From contig NZ_CAKZHQ010000034.1 in assembly GCF_936925435.1 (NCBI RefSeq), forward strand, positions 1 to 48,507: a DNA stretch of 48,507 nucleotides, written 5' to 3'. Positions 1 through 11,234 of this stretch are shown piece after piece; position 1 is the stretch's first letter; each line of letters begins with the position of its first letter. The translations under genes were made by a program, and so were the position numbers. The notes under the pieces are model-generated. The model saw nothing but the letters and a program-made list of their open reading frames with translations. It did not search any database and was not told where the DNA came from. The stretch is from an uncultured Ramlibacter sp. (GTDB lineage Bacteria; Pseudomonadota; Gammaproteobacteria; Burkholderiales; Burkholderiaceae_C).

Positions 1-878
<878 letters not shown>

Positions 879-2054
879 TTACTTCTTCTCCTGGGCCTGG
901 TCCATCAAACCGGTGAACCGGTCGAACAGGTAGCCGATGTCGTGCGGGCCGGGCGAGGCTTCCGGGTGGCCCTGGAAGCAAAACGCCGGCTTGTCGGTGC
1001 GGGCCAGGCCCTGCAGCGTGCCGTCGAACAGGCTGACGTGGGTGGCGCGCAGGTTGGCCGGCAAGGTCTTCTCGTCCACCGCGAAGCCGTGGTTCTGGCT
1101 GGTGATGGAGACGCGGCCGCTGTCCAGGTCCTTGACCGGGTGGTTGGCGCCGTGGTGGCCGAACTTCATCTTGAAGGTCTTGGCGCCCGAGGCCAGGGCC
1201 ATGATCTGGTGGCCCAGGCAGATGCCGAAGGTGGGGTAGCCGTCCTCGATCAGTTCGCGGGTGGCGGCGATGGCGTAGTCGCAGGGCTCGGGGTCGCCCG
1301 GGCCGTTGGACAGGAAGACGCCATCGGGGTTGAGCTTTTTCACTTCGGCGGCCGGCGTCTTGGCCGGCACCACGGTGACCTTGCAGCCGCGTTCGGCCAG
1401 CATGCGCAGGATGTTCTTCTTGACGCCGTAGTCGAAAGCCACGACGTGGTAGCGGGCTTCGGCCAGGTCGCCATAGCCCTCGCCCAGTTCCCATTCGGTC
1501 TGGGTCCAGTCGTAGGGCTTGCCCACCGTGACTTCCTTGGCCAGGTCCAGGCCGGCCATGGGCGCTGTGCCGCGTGCCGCGGCGACGGCCTGGTCCACCA
1601 AGGCCTGCGTCACTTCCTGGCCCGCGGCCAGGCCCAGGATGCAGCCGTTTTGCGCGCCCTTGCTGCGCAAGATGCGGGTGAGCTTGCGCGTGTCGATGTT
1701 GGCGATGGCCACCGTGTTTTCGCGCAGCAGGTACTGCTGCAGCGTCAGGTGCGAGCGGAAGTTGGAGGCGACCAGGGGCAGGTCGCGGATGATGAGGCCG
1801 GCGGCGTGGACCTTGCTGGCCTCGATGTCCTCCTCATTGACGCCGTAATTGCCGATGTGCGGATACGTCAGCGTGACGATCTGCCGGGCATAGCTGGGGT
1901 CGGTGAGGATTTCCTGGTAACCGGTGATGGCCGTGTTGAACACGACTTCGCCGGTGGTGGAGCCGGTGGCTCCGATCGAGTTGCCAAGAAAGACCGTGCC
2001 GTCTGCGAGCGCCAGGATGGCGGGAGGGGCGGTTCCCTGTAGAGACAAAAGCAC
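879..2054 (-). CDS. carA: Carbamoyl-phosphate synthase small (glutaminase) subunit
   Basis: CarA hydrolyses glutamine and channels ammonia to CarB. The N-terminal half is the CPSase small-chain domain ([37 protein letters not shown]). The C-terminal half is a class I glutamine amidotransferase with the nucleophile in FGICLGHQ (about Cys279) and the His/Glu pair in GHPEASPG. I chose the GTG at 2052-2054 (391 aa, protein begins [11 protein letters not shown]) because GGAG lies about seven bases upstream. An upstream ATG at 2087 would add eleven unconserved-looking residues ([11 protein letters not shown]). The stop is immediately followed by the carB ATG. Function is very secure; the start is likely but not certain. 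Confidence 0.97.
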   Translation of the reverse strand: MLLSLQGTAPPAILALADGTVFLGNSIGATGSTTGEVVFNTAITGYQEILTDPSYARQIVTLTYPHIGNYGVNEEDIEASKVHAAGLIIRDLPLVASNFRSHLTLQQYLLRENTVAIANIDTRKLTRILRSKGAQNGCILGLAAGQEVTQALVDQAVAAARGTAPMAGLDLAKEVTVGKPYDWTQTEWELGEGYGDLAEARYHVVAFDYGVKKNILRMLAERGCKVTVVPAKTPAAEVKKLNPDGVFLSNGPGDPEPCDYAIAATRELIEDGYPTFGICLGHQIMALASGAKTFKMKFGHHGANHPVKDLDSGRVSITSQNHGFAVDEKTLPANLRATHVSLFDGTLQGLARTDKPAFCFQGHPEASPGPHDIGYLFDRFTGLMDQAQEKK

Positions 2055-2178
2055 TGGGTTCTCCGTGATGGGTACGGGTACGCCCAAACGCAGTCAAAAG
2101 CGGTGCCTTTGATGCTTGTTCTGTTCAGGGAGTGGCTTGGGATGCGCTAGGCGTACGGGGTTTGCGGGAAAGCCGTTG

Positions 2179-2184
2179 ATTATA
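2179..2184 (-). promoter_or_regulatory. Candidate -10 box for carAB
   Basis: The minus strand reads TATAAT here, about 125 bases upstream of the carA GTG and beyond the end of the methyltransferase gene. The hexamer 17 bases further upstream (CAAACA) matches the -35 consensus at only three positions. This would give carAB its own promoter and a leader of roughly 115 bases. I found no clear leader peptide or attenuator in that leader by eye. Confidence 0.5.
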
Positions 2185-2209
2185 GCCTGCCAACGCAGGG
2201 CTGTTTGGC

Positions 2210-2980
2210 TCAGCGGCCGGCGCTGGCGTGCAGGCAGATGGCGGCGGCGGCGGCCACATTGAGCGACTCCTCGCCGCCCGGCTGGGCGATGCGGATGCGC
2301 GCGGTGGCCCGGCTTTCCAGTTCGGCCGAGACGCCCTGCCCTTCATGACCCAGCATCCAGGCGCAAGGCCAGGGCAGCTGCGCCTGGTGCAGGAAGTCAC
2401 CCTGGTGGGAGCTGGTGGCCAGCAGCGGCAGGCCCAGGGCGTCCAGGTCGGCGGCCGCCAGGCCTTCGACCAGGCGCAGCCCGAAATGGGCGCCCATGCC
2501 GGCGCGCAGCACCTTGGGACTCCACAGGGCGGCCGTGCCGGACAGTGCCAGCACCTGGCGAAAGCCAAAGGCGGCGGCGCTGCGCAGGATGGAGCCGACA
2601 TTGCCGGCGTCTTGCACCCGGTCCAGGATGACGGCAGCCTGCCCCGGCGCCAGCGCCGGGTTGGCCGGCAGCGGGACCACGAAACCCATGCGCGCCGGCG
2701 ACTCCAGGCCGCTGATGGAGGCGAACAGCGGATCCACGATTGCTACTGTTTTAGGAGCGGCCCGGATCCATTGCGCGGGGGCTTGCGCCCAGAATGACTC
2801 CGAAAACACGGCCAGGGCCGGCGCCACGCCGCGCTCCAGGGCGGCGCGGCACAGGTGGTCGCCTTCCAGCCAGACCTGGCCCTGCTTGCGGTAGGCCGTG
2901 CTGTCCTGCGCCAGCCGGCGCAGGTCCTTGAGCAGGGCGTTGTCGCGTGAACTGACCAGGCTGTGGCTGCTGCTGGTCAT
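2210..2980 (-). CDS. TrmH-family (SPOUT) RNA 2'-O-methyltransferase
   Basis: A 256-aa SpoU/TrmH-type methyltransferase that probably 2'-O-methylates a ribose in rRNA or tRNA using S-adenosylmethionine. An N-terminal substrate-binding segment ([20 protein letters not shown], then [18 protein letters not shown]) is followed by the three SPOUT motifs: [20 protein letters not shown] (about 140-160), [10 protein letters not shown], and the knot-closing [12 protein letters not shown] near the C-terminus. The ATG overlaps the rnhB stop (ATGA), so it is translated as the last gene of the long block. The exact target nucleotide cannot be read from sequence, so no symbol is given. A longer in-frame ORF to 3163 lacks family similarity before this ATG and lies over rnhB. 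Confidence 0.93.
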   Translation of the reverse strand: MTSSSHSLVSSRDNALLKDLRRLAQDSTAYRKQGQVWLEGDHLCRAALERGVAPALAVFSESFWAQAPAQWIRAAPKTVAIVDPLFASISGLESPARMGFVVPLPANPALAPGQAAVILDRVQDAGNVGSILRSAAAFGFRQVLALSGTAALWSPKVLRAGMGAHFGLRLVEGLAAADLDALGLPLLATSSHQGDFLHQAQLPWPCAWMLGHEGQGVSAELESRATARIRIAQPGGEESLNVAAAAAICLHASAGR

Positions 2981-3630
2981 GAGGCCGCCAGCACGATGGT
3001 GCCGCCGTCCGGCGTGCCGAAGGTGGCAGCCACAGGGCTGAAATAGCGGCGGTGGTGCCGGCAGGCGCCGTGCAGGCGCAGCGCCTCCAGGTGCTCGGGC
3101 GTGCCATAGCCCTTGTGGGCCAGGAAGCCGTACTGGGGAAACTCTTCGTGCAAAGTGGCGCAAAGCCGGTCGCGGTGCACCTTGGCCAAGATGGAGGCGG
3201 CCGAGATCGCCTTGACCTTGGCGTCGCCGCCGACCACCGCTTCGGCCAGCACGTCAATGGTGGGCAGGCGGTTGCCGTCCACCAGCACCTTCATGGGTTT
3301 GAGGCGCAGGCCTTCGACGGCACGCTTCATGGCCAGCATGGTGGCCTGCAGGATGTTGAGCTGGTCGATCTCCTCGACCGAAGCCTGCGCCACCGAGCAG
3401 CACAGGGCTTTTTCGCGGATCTGGTCGTAGAGGCGCTCGCGCTGCAGCGCCGTCAGCGCCTTGGAGTCAGCCAGGCCGCGGATGCGCTTGCTGTCGTCCA
3501 GGATGACGGCAGCGGCCACCACCGGACCGGCCAGAGGGCCGCGGCCGGCCTCGTCGACACCGGCCATCAGGCCAATGGGGTCCCAGGCCAGATGGACCTG
3601 CTCAGCGTGCAATAACTTTTTCGATGGCAT
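2977..3630 (-). CDS. rnhB: Ribonuclease HII
   Basis: RNase HII cuts RNA in RNA-DNA hybrids and removes single misincorporated ribonucleotides. The catalytic DEDD set is visible: Asp and Glu in [16 protein letters not shown], Asp in VLVDGNR, and Asp in [16 protein letters not shown]. The length is 217 aa from the ATG at 3630, typical for the family. That start overlaps the 3' end of lpxB by 29 bases. A shorter start at the ATG of MAGVDEAG is possible but would cut close to the active site. The lpxB-rnhB order is conserved in many proteobacteria. The 3' end overlaps the next gene by four bases. Confidence 0.96.
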   Translation of the reverse strand: MPSKKLLHAEQVHLAWDPIGLMAGVDEAGRGPLAGPVVAAAVILDDSKRIRGLADSKALTALQRERLYDQIREKALCCSVAQASVEEIDQLNILQATMLAMKRAVEGLRLKPMKVLVDGNRLPTIDVLAEAVVGGDAKVKAISAASILAKVHRDRLCATLHEEFPQYGFLAHKGYGTPEHLEALRLHGACRHHRRYFSPVAATFGTPDGGTIVLAAS

Positions 3631-4744
3631 CAGTGGCCAGGGCTTTGGTGTCGCGCCGCAGCTCGTGGTGCAGCGCAGTGAATCTCGCCTGGATGGCAGC
3701 GATTCTCGCAGGAGCTTCCAGCCATTCCAAGAGGGCCGCCGCGAGTTTCTCCGGCGTGGCATCGTGCTGTAGCAGTTCGGGCACGACAAAGTCGCGGCAC
3801 AGCACATTGGGCAGGCCGACCCAGGGCTGCAGCCGCTTGGGCCACATGATGCGGTAGGTCAGCCAGTTGACCTTGTAGGCGATCACCATGGGCCGCTTGA
3901 ACAGGGCCGCCTCCAGCGTGGCCGTGCCGCTGGCCACCAGCACCAGGTCGCAGGCCGTCAGGGCCAGGTGCGACTGGCCTTGCAGCACCTGCAGGCCGCG
4001 CTCCAGGCCGGCCGCGCGGGCCGCCTCCTCGATGGCCGACGCCAGGCCAGGCACCGCGGGCGCTATTAACTTGATAGCGGGATGCGCCCGTTGCACCAGG
4101 GCTGCGGCCAGAAAGAAGGTCTCGGCCAGGTTCTTGACCTCGGACCTGCGGCTGCCCGGCAGGATGGCGATGACCTGCTCGCCCTCCTGCAGCCCCAGAG
4201 CGCGGCGCGCCGCCGCCTTGTCCGGCACCAAAGGGATCACGCCAGCCAGCGGATGGCCGACATAGGTGGCGGCGATGCCGTTGCGCGCCAGCAGTTCGGG
4301 CTCGAAGGGAAAGATGCACAGCACATGGTCGGCGCTACGGCGGATGGTCTCCACGCGCTCCGGACGCCAGGCCCAGATCGAGGGGCAGATGAAGTGCACG
4401 GTGGGCACGCCCTGCTCTTTCAGGCCCTGCTCCAGGCCCAGGTTGAAGTCGGGTGCATCGACGCCGATGAAGACGTTGGGCCTGTCCTTGAGCAGCCGCT
4501 CCTTCAACTGCTTGCGGATGCCCACCAACTCGCGGTAGTGGCGCAGCACCTCGACGTAGCCGCTGACGGCCAGCTTGTCGGACGGCCACCAGGCCTGAAA
4601 GCCGCGCGCCGCCATCTGCGGCCCACCAATGCCCTGCGCCGACAGGGCCGGCCAGCGCGCGCGCATGCCATCGAGCACCAGGCCGGCCAGCAAGTCGCCG
4701 GACGCCTCGCCCGCGACCATGGCGAAACGCGGGGGCTGCTGCAT
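3602..4744 (-). CDS. lpxB: Lipid-A-disaccharide synthase
   Basis: LpxB is a GT-B glycosyltransferase (family GT19) at the inner membrane that joins UDP-2,3-diacylglucosamine and lipid X into the lipid A disaccharide. The 380-aa protein starts [20 protein letters not shown], the hallmark N-terminus. It continues with [41 protein letters not shown] and [18 protein letters not shown], all characteristic of LpxB. It begins two bases after the lpxA stop. With lpxD, fabZ and lpxA upstream it forms the lipid A cassette of this block. Confidence 0.98.
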   Translation of the reverse strand: MQQPPRFAMVAGEASGDLLAGLVLDGMRARWPALSAQGIGGPQMAARGFQAWWPSDKLAVSGYVEVLRHYRELVGIRKQLKERLLKDRPNVFIGVDAPDFNLGLEQGLKEQGVPTVHFICPSIWAWRPERVETIRRSADHVLCIFPFEPELLARNGIAATYVGHPLAGVIPLVPDKAAARRALGLQEGEQVIAILPGSRRSEVKNLAETFFLAAALVQRAHPAIKLIAPAVPGLASAIEEAARAAGLERGLQVLQGQSHLALTACDLVLVASGTATLEAALFKRPMVIAYKVNWLTYRIMWPKRLQPWVGLPNVLCRDFVVPELLQHDATPEKLAAALLEWLEAPARIAAIQARFTALHHELRRDTKALATDAIEKVIAR

Positions 4745-4746
4745 GG

Positions 4747-5535
4747 CTAGCGGGCGATGCCGCGCGTCGCCGCAGCCAGGAAGCCACTCATGAGAGCCAC
4801 GTCCTGCGCGGCCTCGGGCGTCTGTTCGGCCAGCGCGGCGATGGCCTGGCGGGCTTCGTCCAGGGTACGGCCTTCGCGGTACAGCAGCTTGTGCATCTGC
4901 TTGACGGCGGCGATGCGCGCTGCGTTGAAGTCGCGCCGGCGCAGGCCGATTGCATTGAAGCCGCGCACCGCCAGCGGATTGCCATCGACCAGCATGAAGG
5001 GAGGCACGTCCTGGGTGACGGCGCTGGCAAAACCCAGCATGGCATGGGCGCCGACCTTGACGAACTGGTGGATGCCGGTCAGGCCGCCCACCGTCACCCA
5101 GTCACCCAGTTCCACATGGCCGGCCAGCGTGGCGTTGTTGGCCAGCGTGGTGTGGTTGCCCACCACGCAGTCGTGCGCGATGTGGGTGTAGGCCATGATC
5201 CAGTTGTCGTCGCCGATGCGGGTCACGGCCTTGTCCTGCACCGTGCCGATGTGCAGGGTGACGAACTCGCGGATGGTGTTGCGCTCGCCGATCACCAGCT
5301 CGCAGGGCTCGCCGGCGTACTTCTTGTCCTGGTTGGCCGCGCCGATGGAGCCGAACTGGAAGATGCGGTTGTCGCGGCCGATGGTGGTGTGGCCCTCGAT
5401 CACCACATGGCCGGCCACCGTGGTGCCGGCGGCGATCTTCACGTGGGGGCCGATCAGCGTGTAGGGGCCGACCCGGACGCTGCTGTCCAGCTGTGCGGCC
5501 GGATCGACGATGGCCGTGGGATGGATATTGGACAC
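4747..5535 (-). CDS. lpxA: UDP-N-acetylglucosamine acyltransferase
   Basis: First committed enzyme of lipid A synthesis, transferring a hydroxyacyl chain from ACP to UDP-GlcNAc. The protein is a left-handed beta-helix built of hexapeptide repeats ([20 protein letters not shown] onward). The catalytic-His region lies around [19 protein letters not shown], followed by [20 protein letters not shown] start at GTG 5533-5535 ([11 protein letters not shown]), which gives 262 aa, the same as the E. coli enzyme, with GAGG just upstream. The longer open frame to 5607 runs into fabZ coding sequence and adds no family-like sequence. It lies 19 bases after fabZ. Confidence 0.97.
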   Translation of the reverse strand: MSNIHPTAIVDPAAQLDSSVRVGPYTLIGPHVKIAAGTTVAGHVVIEGHTTIGRDNRIFQFGSIGAANQDKKYAGEPCELVIGERNTIREFVTLHIGTVQDKAVTRIGDDNWIMAYTHIAHDCVVGNHTTLANNATLAGHVELGDWVTVGGLTGIHQFVKVGAHAMLGFASAVTQDVPPFMLVDGNPLAVRGFNAIGLRRRDFNAARIAAVKQMHKLLYREGRTLDEARQAIAALAEQTPEAAQDVALMSGFLAAATRGIAR

Positions 5536-5554
5536 GCGGGCCTCGCGCAAAAAA

Positions 5555-5995
5555 TCAGGCCACGGTGCGCATGGTGCACATGAGTTCGGCCTCGCAGGCC
5601 ACCTCATCGCCCACCCGCGTGATGCCCTTGAACTTGTAGATGCCGGCCTTGTGGCGCACCAACTCCACGTCCATCACGAGTTGGTCGCCCGGCTCGACCG
5701 GCCGCTTGAAGCGGGCGCCATCGATGCCGGCAAAGTAATACACGGTCTTGTCGTCCGGCGTCACGCCCTGGGTGGCGAAGGACAGCAGGGCCGCGGCCTG
5801 GGCCATGGCCTCGAGCATCAGCACGCCCGGCATCACCGGCCGGTGCGGGAAGTGGCCGGTGAAGAAGGGTTCGTTGATGGTCACGTTCTTGAGGGCGCGG
5901 ATGCTCTTGCCCTTCTCGTAGGCGAGCACCCGGTCCACCATCAGAAAGGGATAGCGGTGCGGCAGCAGCTTGAGGATTTCGTGGATGTCCATCAT
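5555..5995 (-). CDS. fabZ: 3-hydroxyacyl-[acyl-carrier-protein] dehydratase
   Basis: FabZ dehydrates 3-hydroxyacyl-ACP in fatty acid elongation and shares its hydroxyacyl-ACP substrate with LpxA and LpxD, which explains its place between them. The hot-dog fold protein (146 aa) has [13 protein letters not shown] near the N-terminus. The catalytic His/Glu region is in [20 protein letters not shown]. Two adjacent ATGs (5995 and 5992) precede [12 protein letters not shown]; the upstream one overlaps the lpxD stop by four bases. Confidence 0.97.
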   Translation of the reverse strand: MMDIHEILKLLPHRYPFLMVDRVLAYEKGKSIRALKNVTINEPFFTGHFPHRPVMPGVLMLEAMAQAAALLSFATQGVTPDDKTVYYFAGIDGARFKRPVEPGDQLVMDVELVRHKAGIYKFKGITRVGDEVACEAELMCTMRTVA

Positions 5996-6966
5996 GTCGG
6001 TTTGTTCTTTTCAAGTACCTTGATGCGCTCACGCAGGCTGTGCAGCTGCTTCAAGGTGGCTGCGTTCTTTTCCCAGCTCGCATTGTCGTCGATGGGAAAG
6101 ACGCCGGTGTAGTGGCCGGGCTTGCTCAAGGACCGCGTCACCAGGGACGCGGCCGAGATGTGGACGTGGTCGGCGATGTTCAGATGGCCGACGATGCCGG
6201 CCTGGCCGCCCACGGTGCAGTGCGCGCCGATGGTGGTGCTGCCGGCCACCGCCGAGCAGCCGGCCATGGCCGTGTGCTTGCCGATACGCACGTTGTGGCC
6301 GATCTGGATCAGGTTGTCGAGCTTGACGCCGTCACCAATCACCGTGTCGGCAAGGGCGCCACGGTCGATGCAGGTGTTGGCGCCGATCTCCACGTCGTCG
6401 CCGATGACCACGGCACCGAGCTGCTCGATCTTTTCCCAGGCGCCCTGGTTGGGTGCGAAGCCGAAGCCGTCGGCACCGATGACCACGCCGGGGTGCAGGA
6501 TGCAGCGCGCGCCGATGACGCAGTTCTCGCCCACCGTCACCCGCGCCTTGAGCACCGTGCCGGCGCCGATGCGCGCACCGCGCTCGACCACGCACAGGGC
6601 GCCGATGCGGGCCGTCGGGTCAATGACGGCATCGGGGTCGATGACCGCGCTGGGATGGACGGCCGGACCCTTGGCGGCGCCAAGCTGGGCCTTCCACAAC
6701 TGGGTCAGGCGGGCAAAGTAAAGATAGGGGTCGTCGGTGACGATGCAGGCGCCGCGCGCCACGGCCGGCGCACGCATGGACGCGGCGACGACGACGCAGC
6801 CGGCCTGTGAGGCTGCCAACTGCGACTGGTACTTGGGGTTGCTGAGAAAACTCAGCTGGGCGGGGCCGGCGCTCTCCAGCGGGGCCAGGCCAACAATCAG
6901 CAGTCCGGCGTCGCCGTGCAGCTCGCCGCCCAGAGCCTGGACGATGGAGGAAAGCGCAAGTGCCAC
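5992..6966 (-). CDS. lpxD: UDP-3-O-(3-hydroxyacyl)glucosamine N-acyltransferase
   Basis: Third enzyme of lipid A synthesis, adding the N-linked hydroxyacyl chain. The 324-aa protein has an N-terminal uridine-binding domain ([33 protein letters not shown]). A long hexapeptide-repeat beta-helix follows ([20 protein letters not shown] and many further turns, including [16 protein letters not shown]). A C-terminal helical extension ([17 protein letters not shown]) has coiled-coil character, as is normal for LpxD. It lies 21 bases after skp and overlaps fabZ by four bases. Confidence 0.98.
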   Translation of the reverse strand: MALALSSIVQALGGELHGDAGLLIVGLAPLESAGPAQLSFLSNPKYQSQLAASQAGCVVVAASMRAPAVARGACIVTDDPYLYFARLTQLWKAQLGAAKGPAVHPSAVIDPDAVIDPTARIGALCVVERGARIGAGTVLKARVTVGENCVIGARCILHPGVVIGADGFGFAPNQGAWEKIEQLGAVVIGDDVEIGANTCIDRGALADTVIGDGVKLDNLIQIGHNVRIGKHTAMAGCSAVAGSTTIGAHCTVGGQAGIVGHLNIADHVHISAASLVTRSLSKPGHYTGVFPIDDNASWEKNAATLKQLHSLRERIKVLEKNKPT

Positions 6967-6987
6967 ACGTGCCAGCCTGGAGGCGAC

Positions 6988-7497
6988 TTACTTGACCGCG
7001 TTCAGCGCCTTGATCACCTTGTCGGTGATGTCGTGCTTGGGGTTGATGTAGACCGCTTCCTGCAGCACCACATCGTATTTCTCGGCCTCGGCAACCTGCT
7101 TGACCACGCGGTTGGCGCGCTCGAGCACCTGCTGCAGCTCTTCGTTCTTGCGGGAAGTGAGGTCTTCCTGGAACTCGCGGCGCTTGCGCTGGAACTCGCG
7201 GTCCTGGTCAACCAGCTGCTTCTGGCGCTGGACACGCTGGCTTTCGGCCAGGGTCGGCGCTTCGCGCTCGAACTTCTCGGACGAGCTCTTGATGGAGGCC
7301 CCCAGATCGGCGAGCTCCTTCTCGCGGCGCGAGAACTCCTGCTCAAGCTTGACCTGCGCGGCCTTGGCCGTGTTGGCCTCGCGGAAGATCCGGTCGGTGT
7401 TGACGAAGCCGACCCTGAATTCCTGGGCCAGCACGGGCGCCGACAGCGCCAGCAAACCCAGCAGGACCACCCACCATGGACGGGACAGATGCTTCAT
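6988..7497 (-). CDS. skp: OmpH/Skp-family periplasmic chaperone
   Basis: A Skp-like holdase that escorts unfolded outer-membrane proteins across the periplasm to BamA. The 169-aa precursor has a clear signal peptide (SRPWWVVLLGLLALSAPVLA, cleavage before QEFRVGFV). The mature part starts with the conserved FVNTDRIFREANTAK strand. A long charged coiled-coil segment follows (about residues 45-125, rich in E, K, R and Q) and forms the tentacles of this family. A C-terminal segment (YDVVLQEAVYINPKHDITDK) closes the body domain. Its ATG overlaps the bamA stop by one base. Confidence 0.95.
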   Translation of the reverse strand: MKHLSRPWWVVLLGLLALSAPVLAQEFRVGFVNTDRIFREANTAKAAQVKLEQEFSRREKELADLGASIKSSSEKFEREAPTLAESQRVQRQKQLVDQDREFQRKRREFQEDLTSRKNEELQQVLERANRVVKQVAEAEKYDVVLQEAVYINPKHDITDKVIKALNAVK

Positions 7498-9791
7498 TAG
7501 AAAGACGTTCCGATCTGGAATTGCAATTTCTGGATTCTATCGCCAGCAAAACTGCGTACGGGGTGGGCGTAGGCCAGGCGCAGCGGGCCCATCGGGGAGA
7601 TCCAGGACAGGCCGATGCCGGCAGAGGCACGCAGCGTACCGAAATCGAGCTTCTCGGTCTCGCCGTAGACGTTGCCCACGTCGGTGAAGGCGAACATCCG
7701 CAGCGTCCGGTCGTTGCCGGCACCGGGGAACGGCGCGATCAGCTCGGCGTTGAGGGTGATCTTTTTGGGACCGCCGATGGACGAGCCGGTCACGTCGCGC
7801 GGGCCCAGGGTGCCCTGGTCGAAGCCGCGCACCGAGCCCAGGCCGCCCGAATAGAAGTTCTTGAACACCGGGAAAGGCCGATCCGACAGGCCCTTGCCCC
7901 AGCCGAATTCGGTGTTGAACGCCATGGTGTACTGCTTGCTCAGCGGCACATACTGCTGGTAGTGGTAATTGGCACGGATGTAGCGCGCGTCGCCGGCCAC
8001 GCCCAGCTCGCTGGCCGCGCGCTGGAAGCGGCCCGAAGTCGGGGCGATGGCGCTGTCGCGGTCATCGCGCGACCAGCCGACTGTCAGCGGCAGCGAGTTG
8101 CTGGTGTAGCCGAACCTTTCGGCGTAATCCAGGTAGGCCGCCGGGATATTGGTGCCGGCCTTGATCTCGATGCGCTCCAGGCTGCCGCCGAAGAACACCG
8201 TGTCGAGCTCGCTGAAGGGCACACCAAAGCGCAGGCCCGCGCCGGAAGTCACCAGTTCGTAGTTGCCGCCCTGGTCTTCATAGGGCTTGGACGAGCGGTG
8301 GTACACGTCGATGGTGCGCGAGATGCCGTCGGTCGTGAAGTACGGATTGACGGTGTTGAAGGCCAGCGTCTTGTTGTACTTGCTGGTGTTGAGCTCCACA
8401 CCCAGGTAGTTGCCCGAGCCGAAGGCGTTTTCCTGCTTGAGCGCGAAGCCCAGGCCGAGCTTGTCGGCGCTGGAGAAGCCAGCCGACAGCTGCAGGCTGC
8501 CGGTGGGCTTTTCGGTGACGTTGACGTTCAGGTCGATCTGGTCGGGCGCGCCGGGCACATCGCTGGTCTCGATGTTGACGTCGCGAAAGTAACCCAGGCG
8601 GTCCAGCCGGTCGCGCGACAGCTTGATGCGGTCGCCGTCGTACCAGCTGGCCTCGAACTGGCGGAACTCGCGGCGCACCACCTCGTCGCGGGTGCGGTTG
8701 TTGCCCGACACGCCGATGCGGCGCACATAAGCGCGGCGCGAGGGGTCCGAGACGATGACGAAGGCCACGCGGTTGTTGATGCGGTCGATCTCCGGCTTGG
8801 CCTCGACCTGGGCAAAGGCGTAGCCGAAGTTGCCGAAGAAGTCGGTGAAGGCCTTGGTGGTCTGGGCCACCTGGTCGGCGTTGTAGGCCTCGCCGACCTT
8901 GATCTGGATCAGCGACTTGAACTCGTCGTCGTGATTGAGGTAGTTGCCCTCGAGCTTGATGCCGGAGACGACGTAACGCTCACCCTCGGTGACGTTGATG
9001 GTGATGGAGATGTCCTGCTTGTTCGGCGAGATCGCGACCTGGGTCGAATCGATGCGGAACTCCAGGTAGCCACGCTGCAGGTAGTAGGAACGCAGCACTT
9101 CCAGGTCGGCGTTGAGCTTGGCGCGGGCGTATCGGTCGGACTTGGTGTACCAGGTCAGGAAGCCGCCGGTGCTCAGGTCGAACTCCCCCTTGAGGGTGGA
9201 TTCGCTGAACGCCTTGTTGCCGACGATGTGGATGTCCTTGATGCGGGCCGGCTCGCCTTCGCTCACGGTGAAGGTGAGGTTGACCCGGTTGCGCTCGATC
9301 GGCGTGACGGTGGTCACCACCTCGGCGCCATAGAGGCTGCGGTTGATGTACTGGCGCTTGAGCTCCTGCTCGGCGCGGTCGGCAAGGGCTTGGTCATAGG
9401 GGCGGCCTTCGGTCAGGCCGATGTCGCGCAAGGCCTTCTTCAAGGTGTCCTTGTCGAATTCCTTGGCGCCGCTGAAATCCACCTCGGCCACCGTCGGGCG
9501 CTCTTCCACGATGACCACCAGCACGTCGCCGGCCACTTCCAGGCGCACGTCCTTGAACAGTCCCAGTCCGAACAGGGCGCGGATCGCGGCCGAGCCCTTG
9601 TCGTCGCTGTACTGGTCGCCCACACGGAACGGCAGCGAGGCGAAGATGGTTCCCGGTTCAACCCGCTGCAGGCCTTCGACGCGGATGTCGCGCACCGTGA
9701 ACGGGTCCACTGCCCAGGCGTTGGCGGCAAAGGCCAGCGCGATCACGAAAGGCACGGTACGCGCGCGCAAGCGCTTGAATTGTTTTTTCAT
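7497..9791 (-). CDS. bamA: Outer membrane protein assembly factor BamA
   Basis: Essential core of the BAM complex that folds beta-barrel proteins into the outer membrane. The 764-aa precursor has a signal peptide ending near ANAWA|VDPF. POTRA repeats follow, beginning FTVRDIRVEGLQRVEPG (roughly residues 28-430). The C-terminal 16-strand barrel contains the loop 6 motif VRGF (in GGLGSVRGFDQG) and ends in aromatic Phe (KLQFQIGTSF), as expected for a barrel signal. The rseP-bamA-skp-lpxD order is conserved across proteobacteria. A GC-rich palindrome lies in the 57-base gap to rseP. Confidence 0.99.
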   Translation of the reverse strand: MKKQFKRLRARTVPFVIALAFAANAWAVDPFTVRDIRVEGLQRVEPGTIFASLPFRVGDQYSDDKGSAAIRALFGLGLFKDVRLEVAGDVLVVIVEERPTVAEVDFSGAKEFDKDTLKKALRDIGLTEGRPYDQALADRAEQELKRQYINRSLYGAEVVTTVTPIERNRVNLTFTVSEGEPARIKDIHIVGNKAFSESTLKGEFDLSTGGFLTWYTKSDRYARAKLNADLEVLRSYYLQRGYLEFRIDSTQVAISPNKQDISITINVTEGERYVVSGIKLEGNYLNHDDEFKSLIQIKVGEAYNADQVAQTTKAFTDFFGNFGYAFAQVEAKPEIDRINNRVAFVIVSDPSRRAYVRRIGVSGNNRTRDEVVRREFRQFEASWYDGDRIKLSRDRLDRLGYFRDVNIETSDVPGAPDQIDLNVNVTEKPTGSLQLSAGFSSADKLGLGFALKQENAFGSGNYLGVELNTSKYNKTLAFNTVNPYFTTDGISRTIDVYHRSSKPYEDQGGNYELVTSGAGLRFGVPFSELDTVFFGGSLERIEIKAGTNIPAAYLDYAERFGYTSNSLPLTVGWSRDDRDSAIAPTSGRFQRAASELGVAGDARYIRANYHYQQYVPLSKQYTMAFNTEFGWGKGLSDRPFPVFKNFYSGGLGSVRGFDQGTLGPRDVTGSSIGGPKKITLNAELIAPFPGAGNDRTLRMFAFTDVGNVYGETEKLDFGTLRASAGIGLSWISPMGPLRLAYAHPVRSFAGDRIQKLQFQIGTSF

Positions 9792-9810
9792 GAATCAAGG
9801 CCGGCCCGGA

Positions 9811-9826
9811 CGGTCCCGCGGGACCG
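9811..9826. repeat. Perfect 16-bp GC-rich palindrome between rseP and bamA
   Basis: CGGTCCCGCGGGACCG is its own reverse complement. It sits in the only sizeable gap (57 bases) of the downstream half of the operon, between the rseP stop and the bamA start. In RNA it would fold into a compact hairpin. There is no T-run on either side, so it does not look like an intrinsic terminator; a processing or partial-pausing site is possible. Confidence 0.6.
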
Positions 9827-9848
9827 CCGCAACAGCAGCCGAAATAGG

Positions 9849-11222
9849 TTAACCAAAGAGACGGGTCACGTCGTTGAACAGCGCGATGGACATCATGACA
9901 AGCAACACCGCCACGCCACCCCGCTGCAGCCGTTCCATCCAGGCGTCCGAGACGCTCTTGCCCGTGACAGCCTCCCAAAGATAATACATCAGGTGCCCCC
10001 CATCCAGGACGGGCAGAGGCAGCAGGTTGAGCACCCCGAGGCTGACGCTGATCAGGGCCAGGAACACCAGGTACTGCGTCAGGCCCAGGCTGGCGGACTT
10101 GCCGGCGTAGTCAGCAATGGTCAGCGGCCCGCTGAGGTTCTTGAGCGAGGCCTCGCCGATGACCATGCGGCCCATCATGCGCAGCGTCAGCACCGACACC
10201 TCCCAGGTCCGCACGGCGCCGTTCCACAGGCCGTCCAGCGGACCGTGGCGCACCTCGGTGAAGGCCGGCGGCGCGCCCACGTAAGCGCCGATGCGCCCGA
10301 CGGTGGCGGCGCCGTCCTTGACGGCGTCGGGCGTGACTACGATCTCCAGCACCCTGCCATCGCGCTGCACGCTCCAGGGAGCGGCCAGCGGCTTGCCGGC
10401 GCGCACCTGGGCACGGATCAGCTCGCGCAGGCGCTGGCCGTCGACCACCGGCGTGCCGCCCAGGGCCTGCACCAGGTCACCCTGGCGCAGGCCGGCACGG
10501 TCGGCCGCGCCGCCGACCACCACCTCGCCGATCAGGGGCTGGGTCCAGGGCCCCAGGATGCCGACCTTGCGCAGCAACTGCGCGTCGGCCTCCCGCGCAT
10601 CGATGCTGGCCAGAGGCAGCAGCAGTTCACGCGCGCCCGCCTGCGGCGTCGCCGCCAGGCCGAGGCGCACATCACGGCCATCGAGCGCACCGCGGGTGAG
10701 CAGCCAGCGCAGGTCCTCAAAGGAATGCACGGCCTGCAGGGGCTCACCGTCGAAAGCCGCCTGCTCGACCCGCTCGCCGCCGGCCAGGCCGGCCTGCTGC
10801 GCCACCGAGCCGGCCACCGGGCTGGCCAGCACCGCCTGCGGCTCCTGCACACCGACCCAGTTGACGACGGCGTACAACAGCACCGCCAGCACCAGGTTGG
10901 CGGCCGGGCCGGCCGCCACGATGGCCGCCCGCGCCTTCAGAGGCTGGTTGTTGAAGGCCAGGTGGCGTTCCTCGGGCGCCACCGGCGCCTCGCGCTCATC
11001 GAGCATCTTGACGTAGCCGCCCAGCGGGAAGGCGCCGATCACGAACTCGGTGGCCTGGCCGGGACGCTGGCGCCTGGGTTGCCAGCGGTACAGGGTCTTG
11101 CCGAAACCCACCGAAAAGCGCAGCACCTTGACGCCGCAAGCCACAGCCACGCGGTAGTGGCCGTACTCGTGGACCGCGATCAGCAGGCCCAGGGCAACGA
11201 TGAAGGCGGCGACGGTCAGCAT
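9849..11222 (-). CDS. rseP: RseP-type site-2 intramembrane zinc protease
   Basis: Inner-membrane metalloprotease that cleaves anti-sigma factors and leftover signal peptides. The 457-aa protein shows HEYGH (HExxH, residues 18-22) in the first membrane helix, and periplasmic PDZ-like segments (for example VVGGAADRAGLRQGDLVQAL). The second active-site motif LNLLPLPVLDGGHL is in a C-terminal helix, followed by a further hydrophobic segment (GGVAVLLVMMSIALF). It lies 12 bases after dxr in the usual dxr-rseP-bamA order. Confidence 0.97.
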   Translation of the reverse strand: MLTVAAFIVALGLLIAVHEYGHYRVAVACGVKVLRFSVGFGKTLYRWQPRRQRPGQATEFVIGAFPLGGYVKMLDEREAPVAPEERHLAFNNQPLKARAAIVAAGPAANLVLAVLLYAVVNWVGVQEPQAVLASPVAGSVAQQAGLAGGERVEQAAFDGEPLQAVHSFEDLRWLLTRGALDGRDVRLGLAATPQAGARELLLPLASIDAREADAQLLRKVGILGPWTQPLIGEVVVGGAADRAGLRQGDLVQALGGTPVVDGQRLRELIRAQVRAGKPLAAPWSVQRDGRVLEIVVTPDAVKDGAATVGRIGAYVGAPPAFTEVRHGPLDGLWNGAVRTWEVSVLTLRMMGRMVIGEASLKNLSGPLTIADYAGKSASLGLTQYLVFLALISVSLGVLNLLPLPVLDGGHLMYYLWEAVTGKSVSDAWMERLQRGGVAVLLVMMSIALFNDVTRLFG

Positions 11223-11234
11223 GTGGTCCTTTGC

